Positions 1-11,589 of a DNA stretch of 64,000 bases are shown here, in pieces. The position numbers were made by a program, and so were the translations under genes. Source of the stretch: Nematostella vectensis (taxonomy: Eukaryota > Cnidaria > Anthozoa > Actiniaria > Edwardsiidae). The number at the start of each line of letters is the position of its first letter. The stretch's first letter is position 1. The stretch lies in contig NC_064036.1 of the NCBI RefSeq assembly GCF_932526225.1, positions 2,542,001 through 2,606,000 on the forward strand, written 5' to 3'. The notes under the pieces were generated by a model. The model ran no database searches and was not told the origin of the DNA. It saw only the letters and a program-made list of their open reading frames with translations.

Positions 1-300
1 ACTATGCCTTCAATTTGTTCTCTTCAAATTTTATTCTGGGTTCTTTCCATTGTAATAGGGAATTTCTATTTTTCAAGCATTTGCTCTCAATATTTGAAGC
101 CATACTTAGGAACCATTCATTCTTTACCAAAAAATGGGTTGAGAGATAAGGTGGGGATTGAAAACCTTTGGAAATGAAGAATGCATTTATTATTGCCAAT
201 TGGTACCTTTGTGGTGTTGTCTATATTAAACTTGATCACAAGTATTTAAGTTTATTTATGTTTTGTTTGTCTTTACTAAGGCTTTCTTTTGTGTTTTTAG
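1..300. other. Intron upstream of the first visible Dispatched exon
   Basis: AT-rich sequence ending in a pyrimidine-rich tract and an AG at 299-300 that acts as the acceptor for the exon at 301. I see no coding potential. The 5' exons of the gene lie outside the window. Confidence 0.6.
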
Positions 301-3300
301 TGAAGTGAGTATCCTGTATGGGGGACCTGAGGTTTATGACCACCTTGTTGATGAAGCCCTCTGGAAAGATGTCGATCTTGCCAAGTACACCCTCACCCTT
401 ATCATCCTACTGATGTTCATACTCACGTCCTGTTCCTTCTTACTCACCTTCTTCGGCATTCTAAGCATCCTAGCCTCCCTTCCACTGGCATGCTTCTTCT
501 TCCGAGTTGTGTTTGGTGTCCCTACTTTCAGCATTCTCAGTGCAACCTCTTTGTTTGTTATCATTGGTATTGGTGTAGATGATGTGTTTGTGTTTATTAA
601 CACGTTTCATCATGCGGAGAATGCAAAGGATATTGTGACCAGGTTAAAGCACACAATATCCACTGCTGCTGGTGCCACTTTCTTTACTTCCTTCACAACT
701 GCAGCTGCCTTTGGGGCAAACTGTTTTTCGAAGGTATGTATTTCGGTTTTGTTTTCCATGGGTGTGTCTAGGTTTTTGCTAATACATAGGATTTACACAC
801 TGAAGAAGTTGTGTCCTTCTGTTATTTATCCTTCACACAAGGGGAGATTCACCCACCCCACCCTCGTAAAAAAATTGGGACATGCACCCCATTAGCCTTT
901 TTCACACTTGGTAAGCAAAAAGGAAGGTTCAAAATATCTCCATTGAGTGTTGCCGTATATCCTTGCATTGAGGGAGAGTTTAGTTCTATATTGCATTTAA
1001 GAGACAGGTGATTATCAGAGAGTTAATAACCATCGCCTTTTCCAGATTCCAGCGATCCATGACTTTGGTCTCTTTATGATGCTGATTGTCATTAGTTGCT
1101 GGCTGACAGTGGTACTGATAATACCACCTACCCTATACCTGTGGTACCGCTATGTTGCCAGGCTTGAGACCCTGCTCTGGAATCTCTTGTTCAGCTGGCT
1201 CCAGGCATCTTGCTGCAAAACCTCCGCAGCACCACAACTACCAGGTACTATGGTGTGTCCAGGCTCTAGGCTCTGGTCATAGGTGCTTAATTAACGATAG
1301 TGGAAAGGTTCGTAAGAATTCTTTTAAGCTATATTCGATAGCTTATATTCGGGTAGCTTGTTATTGGTCTCTGCTGAATGGGGGTATTGAAAGATTGCCA
1401 CATAATCACTCTTATCTTTACATAGCTTTAGCAGCAAACAACTCTGCTAAGAGATTCGCTTCAGTCTGTGTGCTTTAAGAAGCTATTGGGCCAACATAAT
1501 TCATTGTAGAGATTTCATGTTTAAAGCATTGTCTTAGTTGATAACTTTAGATGAATATTTTGTCTGCGATTTTCAAGAGTCCTTCAAGTTATAAACTGTT
1601 ATGTAATGAAGGTCGGGTAACAAAAGGTCATACGACTTTGAAAATCTTTTCTTTTGAACAAAACAACCAATCAAAATTTGCAGACACGATTTTGGTGCGA
1701 GTTAGGTGCTGATTGATACTCTGTGGTTGAACTGGCTTCAATTGGTTACCCTGTGGTCCAATAGCTTGTATGTAAACACCACTTGTTTTGTCAGTTTTTG
1801 GGGGGCGCATCATAAGGTATTAACAAATCACTAAATGTAGATACAGTATATGGTCGTATTCTATGTTTATTCAACTTTAAAACGATATATTATTTGCCTG
1901 ACACAATTCATTCTACGAGAACCGACGATGACCCTTTCCACTATCCTTTAAGGGACCCTAAAACAATATCTGTTGTTTCCATCTATTGCTTTTGTACTTG
2001 TTGCTTGTTTATGTCTGATGTAGTTATCATGTATGAATTCCCTCATGGTATGCTGGAATTTCACTAGCAAAGGAGATTGGGGCGTAAGATCTTATGTATA
2101 GCACAGATGTAGTGGAAACAGTGAAGGAAGAAAAATAAATTGTTTTGTCTTTTAATGCTACACTTATTTTTCTGCTTGTATCTTTGTAAGCAGCTCCACT
2201 TCCTCCCCTGTGGGTCAACCCAACAAAATTGTGAACCATCCACATGCAGCAAATTGTGTTTTTAAACAATGCTTTAATATTTTTGATACTGTGCATACAT
2301 AAAATAACAAGCCGCCATCATAATATCCAGCATTTCGCAGTAAAAAAGTACCCAACTTAAGAACTCTTGTCTATGACTCTTTGTTCAGGTAATAAATACA
2401 AAAAGCCCAAATAGTCGTTATTTGTGAACCAGAAGAATGAATACAATACACCACTCTTTGTTGAGGGTTATTGTTGTAACGTGACATTTATTAATGCACT
2501 TATTTTATTCTTTCAGTGGACATCCAGCATTTTTTGTCAGGCGAAAGTGAAGCTCCATCATCACCAGCATTAGATATTGAGAATACAGCCATAGATGCTG
2601 TCACTGGCTCAAGGATGCAAGTTTCTTTCCCTGAACAAGAAGACATCCCCCTGAACGACTCTCTAGATGACCGGACTAGCTTGAACTCTGACATGCTGTG
2701 TCTATCTGATGACTTGATAAACGACAATGACTCCGCCCCACTGTTGTCCACCTGTTCTACTGTTGCCACTCAACTAAACTTGGGTGCAGCTCACCAAACC
2801 AATGCTTCTCGAAACTGTATGCTAAGACTGCAGTTAGGCTTGTATCATCTTGCTCGGTTTGTGTACCGTATTAGGTATGTATTACTGGTCATATACTTAG
2901 CAATACTTGGGAGCTCGGCTTACTTGAACACGAAGATCACCTCGTCAGAGAAGCCCCCAGCATTCTTTAAGGAGGGTTCAAACCTTCAGCAGCTGCTAGA
3001 CTTGAAGTATAACATGAGTGGCGATAACTATGACTGCAAAATCTGTGACGATATTGTCCAGGATGCATCTAATTACATCATCTCTCGGCCAACAAAGCCT
3101 GCTACCATTAACTCTAACGCACTACCCCCCGACATTCCCACAAAGGCAAGTTCTAACAATCTGCAGCCGGACGAACCTACGACTGCTGCTGCTTTGAAAG
3201 GGACTCTGAGCTCTCATGTAGCTGGAAATAAGACAACTTCTGCTGTACCAGGTTCATCAAGGAAAAGTCGGGTTATTGGCTCCATTAAAACGTAAGTCTC

Positions 3301-6300
3301 TGATAGCTAAATCAGTGTTTATAACTGAAGGTATTCTTCTTTTAACATCCCCATCTCCCAAGCTATTTTTCAATCATTCCAATAATTTTACGTATGATGT
3401 TTTGTAGCTATGTCTAATGGAATGATACCGAGTGTTTATAATTACAAGGCTTTATTTGACACCCAGGACTAAAAGGCCAGCAACACAAAAAGCTCTGACG
3501 ACACTTCCACCCACCTATACAACCTTAAACCCCGCCACGGATCAGACATCTGCCCAGCCCACAACCACACATGTCTCCACTATCTTAGGTGAGTTGCTTG
3601 ACATACCACGCATGTCTCCACTGTCTTAGGTAAGTTGCTTGACATACTTGTAGGTTGTTTCATGAGCCTTATTCTCTTTGGGGAGCCAACATTTTGTTAT
3701 TGCATTGACAAGTCTCGATATGCCTGATCACCATGATATCCTCTGTCTTGGTTTATAGGATAACGAGAGAAATAGAAACTGTACAAAGGAGAGTAAAATC
3801 GCTTGGTCTCCTCTTTTTAAAACTAAAAAAAACACTTGTACTAATGATGATGGTGGTGGTCATGGCAATTGACATGATTATGTTGGCCGATGATTATGCT
3901 GATGTTGATGGGTGATGGTGATGTTGATGATAATGATGTTTTCCGTGATGGTGATGTTCATGATAATGATGATTATGATGGGGTGATGTTGATGATAATG
4001 ATGATTATGATGGGGTGATGTTGATGATAATGATGATTGTGATGGTGATGTTGATGATAATGATTGTGACGGTGATGGCGATGATAATATCTTGATATAA
4101 TGACGTTTTTGCCTTGTTCTCAGCTACCACGCCTTTCCACACCTCCGCCTCGCGTTTTGAGGGGAATGACGTTAATGATGCCATGAATGAATCATCAGTC
4201 ATGCCCACGTTTGACCCTTGTCTTGGGACTTCTTGTGATAAGGTTGCAGAGAAGCCTATCCTGGATTCCATGGCGATAGTCTATGTGGTCTTTGGGATAG
4301 AAGACATTGATAGAAGTAACGTGGACAAAGAACATGTGCTTTCTAGTAAGGTGTGTATACTTGCGAGAGACTCTTTCATCTTTTATGTAACTACATTAAT
4401 ACATTTGTATACATTTATTATGGCAAACTTGCCCTCAGAAATTGTAAAAGTGTTTTGGCTCTCCCCCACTCCTGGAGACACAAAAGATATACGAAAAAAC
4501 AATAGAAAGTAAAATGGTTATGATAAAACTGCTAAATACTAGTTAGAAAACTTCCACAGGGTAAAGACATTAAAAGAGTCTTGGTGTTTGTTCTACTTTT
4601 AGGGTGATGTAGTGATGGACGCCTTGTTTACCAGGTTCATCCTAGAGCATCGGTCACAGTTTGTTAAGCACATGTGCCGCATATGCAAGGCTTTCTCGAA
4701 CAACAAGGAGCTGGTGCGTGAAGCAGGGGCAAATTGCTTCCCCGAGTGGTTATCAAACATCCTTATGTCCAACCGGTACAATATGTTCGAAGAGTGTCGC
4801 GATCTACATAAGCATCAGACCCTGGCAGGACGCTCCCACGCGGGCATGTACTATAAAAACACCAACCGGCCCGTCTACCATAACTCTACAAGAGCATACT
4901 GGCTGGCTATGGCCTTCGAGACGGTAGGTACACTACAAAAAGAACAAAAGTTGGTGTATAACTCTAGCAAATCTTACCGGCAGGCGATGGTCAAAATGTC
5001 GTAATCTTACCTCACGCTTTTTTATTTGCGTTTCTGACGAGAAGGGACACTCTCAGTGATATTGTGGTGTCATGGTAGTTTGTATGAAATTGATTGTCAT
5101 TATAGACTCTTTTCCTCTAGACAACCAATAAAGGAAGCTCGTCTAAAGTGGTTTTGCAGCAGTACCACAAGTGGAACGCTTTTCTTAAGGAGCAAGTGCA
5201 AGGTATATTGCTAAAGTAAATAAGATATTCAGAGAAGCACTAATTTAGGTTAGGCTATAATCATGACAAGCTTCCTCCCCCCCCCCCCCCCCCCCCCCCC
5301 TGCGCTTCGAAACCAGTCATCTTTATTCGCAGTAAAGTACCTCTTCGTTAATTGTATATTCATGATTGCTTCAGACATTCCTGAGCTCCAGTCGGCGTTC
5401 CACACGTCTGAAGACTGGGTCCATATGTTCATGGAGGTCGTGGCTGTCAATGGCGCCATTTACGGCATTGTGTTCTCGTTGATTCTCTGTATGGTTGCCG
5501 TGGTGATATTTACGGGGCATATATTGCTTTCAATCATTGTCATGTTGACCATATTAGGTAAGACTACTTACTGTTCTATTTGCAACTTTTGTAAGATTTT
5601 CCCTGAGTTTGATTCGAACGTTTCAAACTAGAATTAATATTTTATATTAAATCCCTTAGAAATGTGTTGCCGTGTTTCTCAGGTGTTCTTTGCCACGTAT
5701 ATCATATTATCCCTTAAGGGAAATGTGTGGCTGTGTTTCTAAGGAGTTCTTTGCCACGTATATCATATTATCCCTTAAGGGAAATGTGTGGCTGTGTTTC
5801 TGAGGAGTACTTTGCCTGGTATATCAAATCCCTTATGAGAAATGTGTGGCTGTGTTTCTCAGATGTTTTTTTGCCGGGTATATCATATCCCTCATGAGAA
5901 ATGTGTGGCTGTGTTTCCCAGGAGTACTTTGCCTCGTGGTGGGCGTCTTCTACTTGGTGGGATGGCATCTAGGTGCAGTGGAAGCCATCTCTCTATCCAT
6001 CCTCGTGGGCACGTCCGTGGATTACTGCGTGCATCTCATCGATGGCTACATCATAGCAGGCCGCTTTATACCAGACTCCGGCCTCTCGAATAAGGTAAGG
6101 TTCTTCCTTCGTTTTTTACTAGACTCACGGCGCTGTCATCGTGTTCCTTTTAAACCAGACCCCGGCCTCCCAAATCAGGTTCTTCTATGGCTTTCACATA
6201 ATATGAGACTTAGGTCTAAAAAGGTACGACTACCAACTGTTCGCTTTATACCGCTTCCTTCTATTGAGTTGACGACCATTATCTTATAACTTTGAGTTGA

Positions 6301-7497
6301 AAGCTCTAGTTGTTCATTTCGAGACGTCTTCTGCAAACATCTTTTAGTAAAAAAAAAAACATTTTTCATGCGTGTTTTGCCTATAGAAAGCCTCGAGACA
6401 AAATAAGGAAAACGAAAATCACTCTAATATGGCTTCTTTCACGTGCATAGCTAGGATATGTTATTCTATTCAAGAATTCAAAACTCACTTTTAAAATGTG
6501 ACACGTTCGGCACAGAGGCGACTGTTCAGTCTACCAACCCGTGGCCTAGTACTAATCCTAACTAAAAGCAAACGTAGCAAGTTTTAAACTGCTGCAGCTG
6601 TCAAATAAAAGCTTTTCAACTTTGCAATATATTGTTGTTGTTGTTGTTGTTGTTTTTGGTTCAAGAATAAAGGTTTTTTTTTATTTGTTGTTGCGTCCAC
6701 ATCTATATGACGTTGATACGTGCATACATGGGTGCTTAAAAATACGGGGTGCTCCTTCTTTTTCCCATGTTGCAGGAGTATATGTTCACCATTTCCACTC
6801 ACTAAGGAATATATGTTCACCATCTCCACTCACTAAGGAGTATATGTTTACCATTTCCACTCACTAAAGAGTATATGTTTACCATTTCCACTCACTAAGG
6901 AGTATATGTTTACCATTTCCACTCACTAAAGAGTATATGTTTACCATTTCCACTCACTAAGGAGTATATGTTTACCATTTCCACTCACTAAGGAGTATAT
7001 GTTTACCATTTCCACTCACTTAGGGGTATATGTTTACCATTTCCACTCACTAGTTAGCTCACAGAGTCATTTCATTTCATCATTCGTTACACACATATAA
7101 TTGATCCTTTGACACCATTCCTGTTTTGTTACAGGAGGTGCGACGATGGCGTGCGTCTGCGGCGATCTCGCATATTGGTTCGTCCATCCTCAGCTCCGCC
7201 GTCACCACTATCGTGGCCGCCGTGCCGCTCTGCCTAACAACCATTCAAATCTTTGCCAAGTTCGGCCAGATCCTCGCCATTAACACGGCAGTCTCGATTC
7301 TGTACACTCTGACCTTCTGCATCGCGCTTATAGCCCTTATCGCGCCAGCTAGATTTATTAGAAGCCTGAAGTCGCGTCTGTTTGCCGTTCTGGGTGTGGC
7401 GCTGTTCGGTGGCATGTCTTTACTGTTGATGTATATAGCAAGTCTAATGGGTGCTGTTATTCAGGGACCGGACGGCAATCCTCTTTATAATGTCTGA
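301..7497 (+). CDS. DISP: Dispatched-like RND/patched-family transporter, 3' ten exons
   Basis: Exons 301-733, 1046-1244, 2517-3291, 3467-3588, 4124-4350, 4603-4923, 5121-5202, 5375-5557, 5922-6094 and 7135-7497, all with GT-AG borders and matching phases, give 958 residues plus TGA. Dispatched proteins are 12-pass membrane transporters that release lipid-modified Hedgehog from producing cells. The first exon holds the sterol-sensing-domain helices with the proton-pathway motif GIGVDDVFVF. The equivalent helix in the second half has GTSVDYCVH at exon 9, so both acidic positions are kept. The large luminal loop after RYVLLVIYLAIL is Thr/Ser/Pro-rich in exons 3-4, then Cys-containing in exons 5-6. 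The cytoplasmic stretch of exons 2-3 is acidic and low in complexity. The N-terminus and first helix are upstream of the window. An ATTAAA overlaps the region just after the stop. The distinction from Patched or PTCHD rests on the overall motif resemblance to Dispatched and is fairly secure. Confidence 0.9.
3570..3647 (+). repeat. 41-bp tandem duplication containing the exon 4 splice donor
   Basis: Copy 1 begins at 3570 and copy 2 at 3611. Each holds the last 19 bases of exon 4 followed by a good donor (gtgagt at 3589, gtaagt at 3630). Only the first donor keeps frame with exon 5. Confidence 0.85.
3844..4100 (+). repeat. Degenerate GATGAT/GATGTT microsatellite in Dispatched intron 4
   Basis: Runs of tgatgttgatgataatg with longer period copies around 3960-4060. 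It ends just before the exon 5 acceptor at 4122-4123. Confidence 0.85.
5277..5300 (+). repeat. Poly-C tract (24 C) in Dispatched intron 7
   Basis: Uninterrupted cytosine run. Similar G/C runs occur at 13253, 15439, 41735, 46674 and 47792. Confidence 0.95.
5646..5939 (+). repeat. 58-61-bp tandem repeat carrying the exon 9 acceptor
   Basis: Five units begin at about 5660, 5721, 5782, 5840 and 5899. Each contains the polypyrimidine tract, a CAG/AAG/GAG acceptor-like step and the first bases of exon 9 (ctttgcc). The last unit holds the genuine acceptor, AG at 5920-5921. Units 1 and 4 keep a CAG. Units 2 and 3 have AAG and GAG. Confidence 0.88.
6070..6185 (+). repeat. Degenerate duplication of the exon 9 end and donor
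   Basis: The 3' end of exon 9 with its donor (6070-6106) is repeated imperfectly at 6153-6185. In the second copy the gtaag of the donor has collapsed, leaving a weak gttctt. Confidence 0.6.
6631..6654 (+). repeat. (GTT)n microsatellite in Dispatched intron 9
   Basis: About eight GTT units followed by a short T run. Confidence 0.9.
6778..7052 (+). repeat. 31-bp minisatellite, about nine copies, in the last Dispatched intron
   Basis: Unit reads roughly aggagtatatgtttaccat followed by ttccactcacta. Copies differ by single bases such as ttcacc versus tttacc. The array ends about 80 bases before the last acceptor at 7133-7134. Confidence 0.92.
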
Positions 7498-7524
7498 ATT
7501 AAAGGATACTCACAAGAGGTCTTT

Positions 7525-7619
7525 CACAAATTCTTGGAATTAACCTTTACAAAATTCCAAGAATTTGTGATTTTTATCTAAAAGGAACTATGAAATCTTG
7601 AAAGAGGTTATCTTTCAAG
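7525..7619 (+). other. Two consecutive hairpins in the Dispatched 3' UTR
   Basis: A perfect 17-bp stem (7525-7541 with 7553-7569, 11-base loop) is followed by a perfect 9-bp stem (7597-7605 with 7611-7619, 5-base loop). They begin 27 bases after the stop codon. They may be an RNA structure or a decayed inverted-repeat element. Confidence 0.8.
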
Positions 7620-7816
7620 TCATCCCAACTCTTTCGAATGTGGCATATTGGAACAGCACTTTTTAGCATAGTAAATATTATCTAAAATAGAAAGCTGACA
7701 GAGTGAGGCAAGTGTGGTAGATATATAAGCTGGAAAACGATCTTTTTATTTTGTCTTTTTCAGTTAAACGGCATTTGTCTGGCTTTTTGTCGGGGTCATG
7801 TGGGTTGTGCCGTACC

Positions 7817-8715
7817 GCACAAACCAGACTCCAAAGCTAGGAATTGGCCCGATAGTGTTAGGTTAGGTAAACATATAAATGTAATATGCATATTGCCTGC
7901 ACAAACCAGACTCCAAAGCTAGGAATTGGCCCGATAGTGTTAGGTTCGGTAAACATATAAATGTAATATGCATATTGCCTGCACAAACCAGACTCCAAAG
8001 CTAGGAATTGGCAGGGTAGTGTTAGGTTAGGTAAACATATAAATGTAATATGCATATTGCCTGCACAAACCAGACTCCAAAGCTAGGAATTGGCCCGATG
8101 GTGTTAGGTTAGGTAAAGATATAAATGTAATATGCATATTGCCTGCACAAACCAGACTCCAAAGCTAGGAATTGGCACGGTAGTGTTAGCTTAGGTAAAC
8201 ATATAAATGTAATATGCATATTGCCTGCACAAACCAGACCCCAAAGCTAGGAATTGGCAGGGTAGTGTTAGGTTAGGTAAACATATAAATGTAATATGCA
8301 TATTGCCTGCACAAAGCAGACTCCAAAGCTAGGAATTGGCCCGATAGTGTTAGGTTCGGTAAAGATATAAATGTAATATGCATATTGCCTGCACAAACCA
8401 GACTCCAAAGCTAGGAATTGGCACGGTAGTGTTAGCTTAGGTAAACATATAAATGTAATATGCATATTGCCTGCACAAACCAGACCCCAAAGCTAGGAAT
8501 TGGCAGGGTAGTGTTAGGTTAGGTAAACATATAAATGTAATATGCATATTGCCTGCACAAAGCAGACTCCAAAGCTAGGAATTGGCCCGATAGTGTTAGG
8601 TTCGGTAAACATATAAATGTAATATGCATATTGCCTGCACAAACCAGACTCCAAAGCTAGGAATTGGCCCTATAGGGTTCGGTTAGGTAAACATATAAAT
8701 GTAATATGCATATTA
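7817..8715 (+). repeat. 82-bp satellite, about 11 copies, with a 246-bp higher-order period
   Basis: Units start at 7817, 7899, 7981, 8063, 8145, 8227, 8309, 8391, 8473, 8555 and 8637, exactly 82 bases apart. Diagnostic variants (gacccc at 8227 and 8473, aaagcagact at 8309 and 8555, gttagctta in the units before them) recur every third unit. The later part was therefore amplified as a three-unit block. The array lies between Dispatched and the first GPCR. Confidence 0.95.
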
Positions 8716-9057
8716 AAATAAAGAAAATATGAAAATGATTTTTTTTTCTCAACGGTAACTGCGTTTAAATTTCAGTTCTTGCTTTTCTAGGTAAATCATG
8801 TTATGTTTAAAATCCGTATAGCCTTCTTAGCATTAAAGCTTATTTATCTTTGCTATAAGTGAAAAAAAGTTGCCCAAAACCAATACACCTTGAAGATTTT
8901 TTAGCAAGATTTTTTTATAGTGACGGATTCCAGGGTGGGTGTGATGGAACAAACCCGTTTATAGGACATATGTCATCGTCTTATAGACAGACAATTGAGT
9001 GTTTAGGAACTGAACAACTATTTGGATTCAGGATCCTATACTGGACGAGTGACCTGT
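8716..9057. other. Intergenic spacer, partly the GPCR 3' flank
   Basis: AT-rich and non-coding. The end next to the GPCR (about 9020-9057) matches the 3' flank of the second GPCR copy at 13105-13142 in inverted orientation. Confidence 0.6.
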
Positions 9058-10002
9058 TCAAGCAGGGCGCACACCTGTATATTTTCGAAACAGTTGTTTG
9101 TACTTTTCTCTAAAAGTCGGATTCAGCGCCACGTAGATCGGTGGATTGATAGCAGAACTAAGATTACTAAGAAAAGGATAGATAGTGTATACAATTCGGG
9201 GCATTGCATATCGTTGAAGCCAATAATCTATGGTTTCCACCGCAATAATGGGGGTCCAGCAAAGGACAAAGGCGATAATAACAACGAGAAGATTCTTCGT
9301 GATTTTAATCTCCGTTGCACTCGCACTCGACTGCGATAATTGCGCGTTGTGATGACGAACTTTGATCAAAATTTTGGCGTAGCAAAAGCTGATTACTGCG
9401 GAAGGGATTCCAATCATGATCCAAGTTCCTACAACAGGAAATAACCAGACGTCCAATCTGTAAAAGCAAAACGCCTTGGCTGGATGGAAAACATAATCAC
9501 TGCCGTCCGCGATGAGCAGGAATGGCGCCGCTAGAGATAGGCACCACGCCATAAGCAGGGCAGCAAAGGTTTTCTGTTTGCTAAAGACGTTATTGTATTT
9601 GGTAGGTTTGATGATTCGGTAGTAACGATTTAAAGAAGCCAAAGCCAAAATCTGTATTGAAGCAGTTGACAGGGTGATACAAACGCTTGCTTGGTATTGA
9701 CATACCAAGTGCGAAAAGGGGAACCGCGGAGACGCGAAAACCGCTACCCCCACTGGAAGGTTATTCAGTGTGTTGAAGGCAAAATCTGACAGTGCAAGCG
9801 ACGCGAGGATTATATTCGTTGAATTCCATAAGGAGCGGTTCTTGTAGATGATTAAAAGTGTCAGGAGATTTCCCACACAGGCAATGACACTTAGAATCGT
9901 CCAGATTAAAGTGACCACCAATACCTCGGTGTTAGATCTGTTGCTGTAATCTAAAGCCATAAGCTGAAGCTGCCGCTCTATTATTATCAGTGTTGAATTC
10001 AT
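9058..10002 (-). CDS. Class A GPCR, single exon (copy A of an inverted pair)
   Basis: 314 residues with seven hydrophobic helices. An in-frame ATG exists upstream at 10149, but similarity to the partner gene at 12160-13104 begins at the ATG at 10002, so I chose that start. Motifs: N in helix 1 (GNLLTLLI), LALSDFAF in helix 2, NRYYRI in place of DRY after helix 3, FVLCWTPII (CWxP) in helix 6 and NPPIY (NPxxY) in helix 7. Cysteines are present before helix 3 and in loop 2 (KAFCFY). The residue at the retinal-lysine position is Asn, so it is not an opsin. The nearest flavour is melatonin-receptor-like or amine-like, but I cannot name a ligand. N-linked sites (NST, NRS) lie near the N-terminus. 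It is divergent from its copy, with 2.1 kb between start codons. Confidence 0.92.
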   Translation of the reverse strand: MNSTLIIIERQLQLMALDYSNRSNTEVLVVTLIWTILSVIACVGNLLTLLIIYKNRSLWNSTNIILASLALSDFAFNTLNNLPVGVAVFASPRFPFSHLVCQYQASVCITLSTASIQILALASLNRYYRIIKPTKYNNVFSKQKTFAALLMAWCLSLAAPFLLIADGSDYVFHPAKAFCFYRLDVWLFPVVGTWIMIGIPSAVISFCYAKILIKVRHHNAQLSQSSASATEIKITKNLLVVIIAFVLCWTPIIAVETIDYWLQRYAMPRIVYTIYPFLSNLSSAINPPIYVALNPTFREKYKQLFRKYTGVRPA

Positions 10003-10149
10003 CAGTTTCAATACTTGTTCACAGCAAGTAAAAGTGTTAACCAAACTTTGTAACACAAACCTCCAATCACCTGCCTGGGGCCCCTTATTTCCTCGGCGTT
10101 TCGTGTTGTCTTTATAAACCAATGAGAGAAACCGAAGATTGTCTGCCAC

Positions 10150-11498
10150 ATTTACCGACTAACGATTTTCATAATTGTCAAACGAAAAAACAAATAATAG
10201 TTATGATCCATAAAGCTTACAGCTGAGGGACCATCATTCAATTACATGCCTTGTACCCTAGTATAAACAGGGAACAGTAAGGAATACATATTTTCCTCAA
10301 ATTCTTCTTTTTAAAAACGTTAGAATATTAGTGCGCATATTTTTTCATATTTTGCAAATGCCACGATATTAAAATGTAAGGGAAATAAAATGTTAGCACT
10401 GAACAAATACCAATGTGAAAATAATTTTAAAAAGAAGGGCTCTACTTAGATTAGCTGTCACGAGCGATAAAGAAACGCGGTAGTTTCGTCATTATGTGCT
10501 TGCTTATAATTAAAACAAAATATAACTGATAATACAATAACCCTAATCCTAATCTGTTCCATTCGTGCAGAGCTCAAGAGCCCCCACCCCCTCCCCCACA
10601 AAAAATGTAAGAGTTGCAAAAGCTATAACAGTAAAAAGACGGTGTTAGGGTGTCAGCTGCTAGTTAGAAGATTGCTTCAAATGGCATAAGGGGGAGAGGG
10701 GCAGGTCCCCAGTGCCCCTCCCATTTCCTGCTACGGCCTTATTGACCAAATTTTAAAAGAGAGACGGAAACTAGCAGAACCCCTAATCACGAAGGTGTAT
10801 ATCTTTTTTGGTCATCCGCCGGGTAAACGACTGAACATAGAAATTCAAAGTTATTTCAACCTGCATGGCTAGATTATAAAAGTGTAATTGGTGAATTTTA
10901 TTTGAATGATAAGTTAAGGCCTCTCGCGGGTAACTGTTTTAAAAAATTCGTTTTAAATTGAAACCCGTTTAGTAGCATGCGATCGATCGTTTTTCAATGA
11001 TAATTTTTTTCAGCCCACCATACAACTTTCCAACATGTTCTGCGGTACCTGTATGTATAAAAACGTCTAATTTTCGGTTGTACCTGAGCCGTTTTTATTT
11101 TTGGAGCATTTTAAGGCAGAAAATGTTTTTTTACGGTTGTAACGGGGGAAAAATTAATTTTGCAAAATGCACACGTTTTATAATATGTTCATATACAGAT
11201 ATATTTAGATATTGGCATTGAAATACCAATGAAGTATTAAAAATATAATTACAAAAATGACAGATAATACAAATCCCAAGGATGCTATTATGAACACAAT
11301 TTAAGTTCACATTTTAGAACGCATCATTGTAATACAAATATATTTTGCTTCTATCTGACCTGGACATGTTCTCATAACTGGTGAAAAGTTAGGTTATGAA
11401 CTTCTGATAAAATAGGTACTTATAAAACAAAAAGAGTGTATTGCCCTTCCAGGTTCATTTCTTGTTACCTATGCTATCGTGTAGAGTCAAAAATTTTT

Positions 11499-11589
<91 letters not shown>

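Noticed and set aside
7525-7569. microRNA precursor in the Dispatched 3' UTR
   Set aside because: The stem is only 17 bp with a short loop, too small for a typical precursor without added pairing.
7817-8715. CRISPR-like array
   Set aside because: Units are contiguous 82-bp tandem copies without distinct spacers, in an animal genome.
9058-10002. Opsin identity for the inverted-pair GPCRs
   Set aside because: The helix 7 position that carries the retinal Schiff-base lysine is Asn, and DRY is NRY; only general class A similarity remains.
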